Positions 33,600 to 41,088 of a stretch of 64,000 bases of DNA are shown one piece after another. A program made the translations under genes and the position numbers. Within the stretch, counting starts at the first letter, position 1. Every line of letters begins with the position of its first letter. Origin of the DNA: Candidatus Merdivicinus faecavium (lineage in GTDB: Bacteria; Bacillota; Clostridia; Oscillospirales; Ruminococcaceae); contig DVKD01000015.1 in assembly GCA_018716285.1 (NCBI GenBank), forward strand, positions 56,230 through 120,229. The letters are read 5' to 3'. The notes beneath the pieces are model-generated. The model had not been told where the DNA came from, made no database searches, and saw nothing but the letters and a program-made list of their open reading frames with translations.

Positions 33600-33628
33600 A
33601 GTGTACAACAAAAGAAATCAAAAGTCAA
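33600..33628 (-). promoter_or_regulatory. Promoter of DtxR/MntR-like gene
   Basis: Minus strand TTGACT, 17-base spacer, TACACT; the operator lies directly downstream. Confidence 0.7.
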
Positions 33629-33686
33629 GTCCCCTGTCAAAAAATTGTTAGCAGCATAAAACATATTTTGCGGCGGGAAGATTTCT

Positions 33687-33716
33687 TTGACAAGCCGCCG
33701 TGATAACAGCTAAAAT
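33687..33716 (+). promoter_or_regulatory. Candidate promoter of glycogen/maltodextrin operon
   Basis: TTGACA, 18-base spacer, TAAAAT. A second TATAAT lies at about 33787 with a weaker -35, so two start points are possible. The gap 33596-33839 holds only these. Confidence 0.5.
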
Positions 33717-33839
33717 TATTGCGTTAATTGTATGGAAATAAGATATTTTACATGATTGCTCTGGTTTTTTCTCCTGAAAGCCGCTATAATATTCCTATAG
33801 ATCATTTCGCCATCATCTCCAACAGAAAGGGGCAACCAT

Positions 33840-36128
33840 ATGACCATTACCCAGAAACTGAACCTTCTTCTGGAAGAAGAGGGGGCCGGCCCGCTCGAAA
33901 AGGCGGACGGGAGGGCTGTTTTCCGCGCCCTGCTGCGGCTGACCGGCGCGATGCTGGCCGAGCGCCCGCAGCTGAGCGGGGAGAAAAAGCTCTACTATAT
34001 CTCGGCGGAGTTCCTCATCGGCAAGCTGCTCTCCAACAACCTCATCAACCTCGGCATCCGGGAGGAGGTCGCCGAGGCGCTCGAAGCGGCGGGGCATTCC
34101 CTTTCGGAAATCGAGGAGCTGGAGGCCGAGCCCGCCCTCGGCAACGGGGGGCTCGGGCGGCTGGCGGCCTGCTACCTCGATTCGGCGGCGACCCTCGAGC
34201 TGCCCTGCGACGGGGTGGGGCTCTGCTACCACTACGGCCTCTTTCGGCAGAAATTTGAGGAGCTGAAACAGCGGGAATACCCCGATGTCTGGCGGGACCG
34301 GCCCGGCTGGCTCACAAAGACCGGCGTCCGCTTCCCCGTCTCCTTCCCAGGGCTCACGCTGGAGGCGGTGCTCTATGAGCTGCCGGTCTCCGGCTACGGC
34401 GGGGGGCTCAACCGCCTGCGGCTTTTCGACGCGGCGACAGCCGACGGTTCGATCGTCGGGGAGGGCATCGACTTTGACAAGACGGACATCGCCCGCAACC
34501 TCACCCTCTTCCTTTACCCCGATGACAGCGACGAGGCGGGGCGGCTCCTGCGGGTCTACCAGCAGTATTTCATGGTGAGCGCCGCCGCCCAGCTGATTTT
34601 GAAGGAATTAAAGGACGCGGGCCATCCGCCCGCCAGCCTGCCCGCCCACGCCGTCATCCAGATCAACGACACCCACCCCTCCCTCATCATCCCGGAGCTC
34701 ATCCGGCTGCTCATGGCCGAGGGGATGGCCATCGGGGACGCCATCGAGGCGGTCTCCCGCACCTGCGCCTACACCAACCACACCATCCTCGCCGAAGCGC
34801 TCGAAAAATGGCCGGTCGACTACCTCGAGAAGGCCGTCCCCCAGCTCATGCCCATCATCCGGGAGCTGGATGCCCGCGCCCAGGCGGCGGCCCCGGAGCT
34901 CGCCGAAAAGATCGCCATCATCGACGGGAACGACCTCGTCCACATGGCCCGGATGGACATCCACTACGGCTTTTCGGTAAACGGCGTCGCCGCGCTGCAC
35001 ACCAAAATCCTCAAGGAGACCGAGCTTTCCGAGTTCTACGCCCTCTACCCCGAAAAATTCAACAACAAGACAAACGGCATCACCTTCCGCCGGTGGCTGA
35101 TGCAGGCAAACCCCCGGCTCTCGGACTTTGTCACCAGTCTCATCGGGGAGGGATGGAAGCGGGACGGCAATTTTGAGAAGCTCGCGGAGTTTGCGGAGGA
35201 CAGGGCGGTTTTGGAGCGCCTCCTCGCCGTCAAGGCGGAAAACAAGCGGGAGCTCGCCGCCTATCTCGCGGAGAAGGAGGGGGTGGAGATCGACCCGGAT
35301 TCCGTCTTTGACATCCAGATTAAGCGGATGCACCAGTATAAGCGCCAGCAGATGAACGCCCTCTGGGTCATCTGGAAATATCTCGAGATCAAGGCGGGCC
35401 GGCTGCCCAAACGCCCCGTCACCGTCCTCTTTGGCGCGAAGGCCGCCCCGGCCTACACCCTGGCCAAGGACACCATCCACCTCATCCTCTGCCTGCAGGA
35501 GCTCATAAACGGGGACTCCGCCGTCAGTCCCTGGCTCAAGGTCGTGATGGTGGAGAACTATAACGTCACCTGGGCGGAGAAGCTCATCCCGGCCTGCGAT
35601 ATCTCCGAGCAGATCTCGCTCGCTTCCAAGGAGGCGAGCGGCACCGGCAACATGAAGTTCATGTTAAACGGCGCGGTGACGCTGGGCACCCTGGACGGCG
35701 CGAACGTCGAGATCTCCGAGCTGGTCGGGGAGGAAAACATCTTCCTCTTCGGCAAAAAGAGCGGGGAGGTCATCGACCTGTATGCGACGGAGGGCTACCG
35801 CTCCGCCGATTTCTACGACGGCGACCCCGAAATCGAGCGGCTGGTCGATTTTGTCATCAGCAAGCAGCTCATCCGCATCGGCGACCCGGAGAACCTCGCC
35901 CGGGTCTACAAGGATTTCGTCTGCAAGGACTGGTTCATGACCCTGCTCGACCTGCGGGAGTATATCGAGGTCAAGGAGCGGATGCTCGCTTCTTACGAGG
36001 ACCGGCTGCACTGGGCGAAGATGGCGCTAATAAACATCGCGCACGCCGGCTTCTTCTCCTCTGACCGGGCAGTCGCCCAGTATAACGAGGAAATCTGGCG
36101 CTTAAAGCCCGATCGCTCCGGCAGATAG
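33840..36128 (+). CDS. glgP: Glycogen/maltodextrin phosphorylase
   Basis: 762 residues with AAAGGGG upstream. A GT35 enzyme that releases glucose-1-phosphate from alpha-1,4-glucan using pyridoxal phosphate. The cofactor lysine lies in the conserved SKEASGTGNMKFMLNGAVTL; other family segments are EAEPALGNGGLGRLAACYLD, TNHTILAEALEKWP and FDIQIKRMHQYKRQQMNAL. Slightly shorter than the 800-residue E. coli enzymes, as usual in Clostridia. First gene of an operon with malQ and a nitroreductase-family gene. Confidence 0.96.
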   Translation: MTITQKLNLLLEEEGAGPLEKADGRAVFRALLRLTGAMLAERPQLSGEKKLYYISAEFLIGKLLSNNLINLGIREEVAEALEAAGHSLSEIEELEAEPALGNGGLGRLAACYLDSAATLELPCDGVGLCYHYGLFRQKFEELKQREYPDVWRDRPGWLTKTGVRFPVSFPGLTLEAVLYELPVSGYGGGLNRLRLFDAATADGSIVGEGIDFDKTDIARNLTLFLYPDDSDEAGRLLRVYQQYFMVSAAAQLILKELKDAGHPPASLPAHAVIQINDTHPSLIIPELIRLLMAEGMAIGDAIEAVSRTCAYTNHTILAEALEKWPVDYLEKAVPQLMPIIRELDARAQAAAPELAEKIAIIDGNDLVHMARMDIHYGFSVNGVAALHTKILKETELSEFYALYPEKFNNKTNGITFRRWLMQANPRLSDFVTSLIGEGWKRDGNFEKLAEFAEDRAVLERLLAVKAENKRELAAYLAEKEGVEIDPDSVFDIQIKRMHQYKRQQMNALWVIWKYLEIKAGRLPKRPVTVLFGAKAAPAYTLAKDTIHLILCLQELINGDSAVSPWLKVVMVENYNVTWAEKLIPACDISEQISLASKEASGTGNMKFMLNGAVTLGTLDGANVEISELVGEENIFLFGKKSGEVIDLYATEGYRSADFYDGDPEIERLVDFVISKQLIRIGDPENLARVYKDFVCKDWFMTLLDLREYIEVKERMLASYEDRLHWAKMALINIAHAGFFSSDRAVAQYNEEIWRLKPDRSGR

Positions 36129-36160
36129 CGCCCCCATTTTGCCTGAAAGGAAGGATTTTC

Positions 36161-37642
36161 ATGACCAACACAAGCCGGAAACAGGCGGGCGTCCTGCTGC
36201 CCATTTCCGCCCTGCCCGGCCCATACGGCGCGGGGGACTTCGGTCCCGCCGCCCGCAAAGCCGCCCGCCTTCTGGCCCAGAGCCTCGCCGGGGTCTGGCA
36301 GATTCTGCCCCTAAACCCGCTGGGGTACGGCAACTCGCCCTACCAGCCCTACTCCTCCTACGCCGGCGACCCGCTGTACATCAGTTTGGAAGATCTCTAT
36401 GAAAAGAAGCTGCTCCGCCGCCTGCCGCCGCCCTTCCGCCGCGGTGCGGGACGGGTCGACTACCCGGCCGTCCGGGAATACAAAGAGCCTTTCCTGCGGG
36501 AGGCGTTTGCGCATTTTGTCCCGGATGAGGAGTATCGCCGCTTTTCTGAACTTGCCTGGGTGAAAAATTACGCCGTCTTCATCACCCTCAAGCAGAAAAA
36601 CGGGATGCGCTGCTGGAACGAGTGGCCGGAGGCGGAGAAAAACTGGCCGCAGGAGCACGGCCTCGACCTTTCCCCCTACGCGGGGGAGATCGCCTATCAG
36701 ACCTTTCTCCAGTACGAGTTCCTCCGCCAGTGGCGGGCGCTCAAGGAGTACGCCAACTCCTTGGGGCTGAAAATCATGGGCGACCTGCCCTTCTACGTCG
36801 GGGTCGACTCGCTCGACGTCTGGGCCGGGCGGGACCAGTTCCTCCTCGACGCGGAGGGCGCGCCCACCTCGGTCGCGGGGGTGCCGCCCGACTATTTCAG
36901 CCCCACCGGCCAGCGCTGGGGCAACCCCATCTACAACTGGGAGAAGATGGAGGCGGACGGCTTTTCCTTCTGGACCGACCGGCTGCAGTACAGCGGCGCC
37001 CTCTTTGACATCGTCCGCATCGACCACTTCCGCGCCTTTGACACCTACTGGAAAATCCCGGCCTCCTGCCCCACCGCCGTCGAGGGAGAGTGGGTGGAGG
37101 GCCCGGCCTACCGCTTCTTTGACGCGGTCCTCCCGCAGCTCGAGGGGGTGGAGATTGTGGTGGAGGATCTGGGCGAGCTGCGCCCGGAGGTTTACGCGCT
37201 GCGGGACCACTACCGCTTCAAGGGGATGAAGATCGTCCAGTTCACCTTCCAGCCCGGCAGGCGGGAGGACCCCTCCGGCGATATGGAAAACCAGATCGTC
37301 TACACCGGCACCCACGACAACCAGACCATGCTCGGCTGGTACCGCGCCCTTTCGCCCGTGAAGCGGCTCGGCGCGCGCAGAAGCCTGCGGATGGCGGGCT
37401 GCCGCAGCGGCAGCATCGCGCAGCGGTTTGTCCGGTACGCCCTCGCGCACAGGGCCGCGCTGGCCATCATCCCGGCGCAGGACATCCTCGGGCTGGGGGA
37501 CGAGGGCCGGATCAATACGCCGGGCACCCTCGGCTCCCCCAACTGGGAGTGGAAGCTGCGGGATTACGGGGCGTTTGAAAACATGCTGCCCGCCTTTGCA
37601 AAGGCGGTCGCCGAGACCGGCCGTGCCCGGGAATCGGACTGA
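36161..37642 (+). CDS. malQ: 4-alpha-glucanotransferase (amylomaltase)
   Basis: 493 residues, GH77 family, with GAAAGGAAGG upstream. Transfers glucan chains so that GlgP can use short maltodextrins. N-terminal LLPISALPGPYGAGDFGP and QILPLNPLGYGNSPYQPYSS, catalytic Asp in FDIVRIDHFRAFDTYW, acid/base Glu in IVVEDLGELRPEV and the third carboxylate in YTGTHDNQTMLGWY. 32 bases downstream of glgP. Confidence 0.96.
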   Translation: MTNTSRKQAGVLLPISALPGPYGAGDFGPAARKAARLLAQSLAGVWQILPLNPLGYGNSPYQPYSSYAGDPLYISLEDLYEKKLLRRLPPPFRRGAGRVDYPAVREYKEPFLREAFAHFVPDEEYRRFSELAWVKNYAVFITLKQKNGMRCWNEWPEAEKNWPQEHGLDLSPYAGEIAYQTFLQYEFLRQWRALKEYANSLGLKIMGDLPFYVGVDSLDVWAGRDQFLLDAEGAPTSVAGVPPDYFSPTGQRWGNPIYNWEKMEADGFSFWTDRLQYSGALFDIVRIDHFRAFDTYWKIPASCPTAVEGEWVEGPAYRFFDAVLPQLEGVEIVVEDLGELRPEVYALRDHYRFKGMKIVQFTFQPGRREDPSGDMENQIVYTGTHDNQTMLGWYRALSPVKRLGARRSLRMAGCRSGSIAQRFVRYALAHRAALAIIPAQDILGLGDEGRINTPGTLGSPNWEWKLRDYGAFENMLPAFAKAVAETGRARESD

Positions 37643-37657
37643 TGGGAGGGACTTCGG

Positions 37658-38323
37658 ATGGATCTGATGGAAGCCATGCGGCAGCGCCACAGCGTCCGCC
37701 GGTATACGGACAAACCCATCCCGGAGGACGCCCTCCATGCGCTGCGGGAGGAAATCGCCGCCTGCAGCCGGGAGAGCGGGCTGCGCATCCAGCTTATAAT
37801 CGATGAACCGCGGGCATTCAGCGGCCGGATGGCGCATTACGGCAGCTTCAGCGGCGTGAAAAACTACCTGGCGCTGGTCGGGAGAAAAGGCCCCGACCTG
37901 GAGGAGCGCTGCGGGTATTACGGCGAGCGGCTGGTGCTTTTGGCGCAGCAGCTGGGGCTTTCGAGCTGCTGGGTCGCCCTCACCTACCGCAAGGTGCCGG
38001 ACGCTTTGGAGATCGCCCCCGGCGAAAAGCTGGCGGCCGTCATCGCGCTGGGCTGCGGGGAGACGCAGGGCGTCCCCCACCGCTCGAAACCGGCCGGGGA
38101 GGTGAGCAACCTCGGCGCGGATTCGCCGGAATGGTTCCGGGCGGGCGTCGAGGCGGCGCTGCTCGCTCCCACCGCCATGAACCAGCAGAAATTCACCCTC
38201 ACCCGGGAAGGAAACCGCGTTTCAGCAAAGGCGGGGCTGGGGTTTTACACCAAGATGGACCTCGGCATCGTCAAATACCACTTTGAGCTCGGCGCGGGCC
38301 GGGAAAACTTCAAATGGGCGTAA
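37658..38323 (+). CDS. Nitroreductase-family flavoprotein
   Basis: 221 residues with GGGAGG upstream, 15 bases after malQ. FMN-dependent NAD(P)H oxidoreductase fold: AMRQRHSVRRYTDKPIPEDA at the N-terminus (phosphate-binding Arg/Ser), GYYGERLVLLAQQLGLSSCW in the middle and LLAPTAMNQQKFTL near the C-terminus. This is the variant with the C-terminal putative TM1586-like arrangement, where the helix order differs from classical nitroreductases. Substrate unknown; being in the glucan operon may be incidental. Confidence 0.87.
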   Translation: MDLMEAMRQRHSVRRYTDKPIPEDALHALREEIAACSRESGLRIQLIIDEPRAFSGRMAHYGSFSGVKNYLALVGRKGPDLEERCGYYGERLVLLAQQLGLSSCWVALTYRKVPDALEIAPGEKLAAVIALGCGETQGVPHRSKPAGEVSNLGADSPEWFRAGVEAALLAPTAMNQQKFTLTREGNRVSAKAGLGFYTKMDLGIVKYHFELGAGRENFKWA

Positions 38324-38328
38324 AAAGC

Positions 38329-38366
38329 ACCCCCGCGGGCCGGAAAATGGTCTGCGGGGGTATTTT
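38329..38366 (+). terminator. Intrinsic terminator after glgP operon
   Basis: ACCCCCGC / GCGGGGGT with a 17-base loop that can extend the stem partly, followed by TATTTT, six bases after the nitroreductase stop. Confidence 0.7.
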
Positions 38367-38371
38367 GCGCG

Positions 38372-40549
38372 CTATTTGCTCAGCCGGGAGGTCTGGCGCT
38401 GGGCCATGACGAGGTTGTAGTAAACCGACTTGTTGCGGAGCAGCTCCTGGTGGGTGCCGATCTCGGCGATCCGCCCCTTGTCGAGGACGACCAGCCGGTC
38501 GGCGTGCTGGAGGGTGGAGAGCCGGTGCGCGATGGCGAAGGTGGTGCGGTTTTTGGTCAGGCGGCCGAGTGCCTCCTGGATGAGCTTTTCGGTTTCGGTG
38601 TCGAGGGAGGCGGTCGCCTCGTCGAGGATGAGGATCTTCGGGTCGCGGAGGATGGCCCGCGCGATGGCGATCCGCTGCTTTTCGCCGCCCGAGAGCTTGT
38701 AGCCCTTGTTGCCGATAAACTCCTGGTAGGCGTTTGGCATCTTGCAGATGAAGTTGTGGGCATTGGCGATCTTGGCGGCCTCGACCACCTCCTCCATCGT
38801 CGCGTCGGGCTTCGCGTAGAGGATGTTGTCGAGGACGGTTCCCTCGAAGAGGTAGGTCTCCTGCAAAACGACCCCGATCTGGCTGCGCAGCGACTGCTGG
38901 GCGATGTCCCGCAGGTCGACCCCGTCGATCTTGATCGCCCCCGCGCTCACGTCGTAGAGCCGCATGATGAGGTTGATAAGGGTCGATTTGCCCACCCCGG
39001 AGGGGCCGACGATGCCGATCATCTCGCCGGGCTTTACTTCAAAGCTGATGTTTTTGAGGACCGGCTTGTAGACCTTGTAGCCGAAGCCGACGTTTTCAAA
39101 GGAGACAGCCCCCTTGATGTCCAGATCGATGGGGTCGGGGCGGTCGGAGACGTCCTCCTTCTCGTCGATGATCTCGTAGACGCGGGCGGCGCTGACGCCG
39201 CTTTCGGCGATGTAGCGGGGGAGCTGGATGATCCAGCGCAGCGGCCCGTAGATCATCCCGATGTAGGCCGCAAACTGGATGAGGCTGCCGAGGGTGAGGC
39301 CGCCCGCCAGCACCTGCTGGCCGCCGAAATAGAGGTAGAAGTACTCGCCCATCGTGATGACCAGGCCGATGATGGGGAAGAAGAAGTACCAGAAGCGGTC
39401 GGCCTTGTACATGCTGTCGGCAAAGCGGGCGGAGTATTCGGTGTAGCGGGCGATCTCCCGCTTTTCGCTGCCGTAAGTCTTGACGACGAGGATGCCGCTC
39501 AGGATGTCGTGCAGCCGGGATTCGGACTGGGCGAAGCGGTTCCAGACAAGGGCGTAGCGGCGGTGGATGTACTTGAAAATGACCCGGGTAGCGACGATGG
39601 CGAAGGGCACCGGGATGAGGACAAGCAGGGTGAGCTGCCAGTTTAGGGCGAGCATGACCAGCAGGATGACGATGGTCGACAGGATGCGGACGACCGCCTC
39701 CTTGCCGTGCATCGAGACGAATTCCTGGATTTTTTCGGTGTCGCTCGAGATCCGCTTGATCTGCTCGCCGGCGGGGCGCTTGGTGATGGATTTCATCGAC
39801 TGCTCCTGGATCTTGCGGAACAGAAGCTGCCGCAGGTCCCGCCCGACCGAGAAGGAAAGGAAGGCAGAGCAGCGCTCGTTTACAAATTCGAGCCCCATCA
39901 TCACGAGCGGGAAGAGCAGGAAGCCGAAAAAGAGGAGCAGAAGCCCCCGGTAATCCGCCCGCCTGGGGGTGATGTAATCGTCGATGACGATCCGCTGGAG
40001 GTAGGGGTAGACGATCCAGAGCAGCTGGATGAGGACGGTCGCCGCGATGGAGGCGATGAGCGCCCCCTTATACCGGAGCGAAAGGGCGACGACCCGCCAG
40101 AGGTACTTGCCCTTTTTCTCGCAGTGGAAGCAGACACCGCTCCCTTCCGGGAGGATGCCGCCGCATTTGGGGCAGACGCGCGGGCCGCTCTCCTCGTCCG
40201 GCTCGGGGAAGAGGCCGGTCTCGCGGTGGTAGTCGAGCATCCGCCCGAGCTCCGCGAAGGCGGAGAGCTCCGACTGGGTGCAGATGCACAGCTGCTCGGC
40301 CTTCCCGCCCCGGACGATGCCGAAGGCGCCGCTGCCGACGAGCTGGACGGTGGTGTATTCCTCCACCTCCGCAAGGGGGCAGCGGAAGGACTCTTTTCCG
40401 TTTGTAAAGAGGATGAGCGCCTCCTCGGTGACGGCGCAGACCCCTTTGGCCGGGCGGCCTCTGCCGTCCAGGCTGAAATTCAGGCTGTAGACCGGCTCGC
40501 CGCCCAGCAGGGGCAGGAGCGGCGCTAAGCCTTCTGCGGTAAAATGCAT
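38372..40549 (-). CDS. ABC exporter (fused permease-ATPase) with N-terminal sensor-like domain and zinc ribbon
   Basis: 725 residues. Residues 1-~125 form a beta-rich domain (EGLAPLLPLLGGEPVYSLNF, CPLAEVEEYTTVQLVGSGAF) resembling a PH-like fold; a zinc ribbon CPKCGGILPEGSGVCFHC sits near 128-146; the six-helix permease spans about 155-450; and the ATPase has IVGPSGVGKSTLINLI, LSGGEKQRIAIARA and ILILDEATASLD. Gene order on the minus strand is 757-residue exporter, DUF1854 protein, this exporter, suggesting a heterodimer. The two fused exporters share the same unusual front end. Substrate unknown. Confidence 0.9.
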   Translation of the reverse strand: MHFTAEGLAPLLPLLGGEPVYSLNFSLDGRGRPAKGVCAVTEEALILFTNGKESFRCPLAEVEEYTTVQLVGSGAFGIVRGGKAEQLCICTQSELSAFAELGRMLDYHRETGLFPEPDEESGPRVCPKCGGILPEGSGVCFHCEKKGKYLWRVVALSLRYKGALIASIAATVLIQLLWIVYPYLQRIVIDDYITPRRADYRGLLLLFFGFLLFPLVMMGLEFVNERCSAFLSFSVGRDLRQLLFRKIQEQSMKSITKRPAGEQIKRISSDTEKIQEFVSMHGKEAVVRILSTIVILLVMLALNWQLTLLVLIPVPFAIVATRVIFKYIHRRYALVWNRFAQSESRLHDILSGILVVKTYGSEKREIARYTEYSARFADSMYKADRFWYFFFPIIGLVITMGEYFYLYFGGQQVLAGGLTLGSLIQFAAYIGMIYGPLRWIIQLPRYIAESGVSAARVYEIIDEKEDVSDRPDPIDLDIKGAVSFENVGFGYKVYKPVLKNISFEVKPGEMIGIVGPSGVGKSTLINLIMRLYDVSAGAIKIDGVDLRDIAQQSLRSQIGVVLQETYLFEGTVLDNILYAKPDATMEEVVEAAKIANAHNFICKMPNAYQEFIGNKGYKLSGGEKQRIAIARAILRDPKILILDEATASLDTETEKLIQEALGRLTKNRTTFAIAHRLSTLQHADRLVVLDKGRIAEIGTHQELLRNKSVYYNLVMAQRQTSRLSK

Positions 40550-40577
40550 GGAAATCCCTCCTTATAACGGGGATTTG

Positions 40578-41075
40578 TCAGAGGTACAGTTCGATCTTCT
40601 GCCGGTTTTCGCGGCTCAGGGCGTCGATATCCTCGACGCAGTAGCGGTTGCCCTGCACGTCGATGATGCTGACCGTCCTGCCGTGTACGAGCCGGAGGTT
40701 TGAGGTGACGTCGGAAATGCAGATGGTCTTGCGGCCCAGCTCGGTGGTGATGTCCATGTAGAGGTAGCCGAGCTTTTCCTCCATCTTGCCGACCTTCTGG
40801 ATGCCCGGGATGAAATATTTGTACCGGAGATAGTCCCGCAGGTGCTCCTGCTGGTCTTTGGGCAGTTCGGAGATTTCCCGCAGGATGCCCAGCTCCTTCG
40901 GGCCGTCCTCCCCCTGCACCGCGACCGAGAGCATCCCGTCCGGGTGCTGGAAGGGAAAGAGGCGGGTGATCTGGACCGGCTCGTAGCGGGTCCCCTCATA
41001 CTCGAGGGAGAGAATGCCGTTTTCGCTCAGGGAAAAGGTGAGCGCTCCGGCGGGAAGGTAGGAAAGGGTACTCAT
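40578..41075 (-). CDS. DUF1854-domain protein of ABC exporter cluster
   Basis: 165 residues, cytoplasmic, no membrane segments. Matches the DUF1854 pattern: VQITRLFPFQHPDGMLSVAV, ELGILREISELPKDQQEHLR, then YFIPGIQKVGKMEEKLGYLY and VEDIDALSRENRQKIELYL. DUF1854 genes commonly sit beside fused ABC exporters, in some proteobacteria in cyanophycin-related loci; no cyanophycin genes are seen here. Function not established. Spaced 13 and 28 bases from its neighbours, so clearly in one operon. Confidence 0.82.
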   Translation of the reverse strand: MSTLSYLPAGALTFSLSENGILSLEYEGTRYEPVQITRLFPFQHPDGMLSVAVQGEDGPKELGILREISELPKDQQEHLRDYLRYKYFIPGIQKVGKMEEKLGYLYMDITTELGRKTICISDVTSNLRLVHGRTVSIIDVQGNRYCVEDIDALSRENRQKIELYL

Positions 41076-41088
41076 ATTGCGGCTCCTT

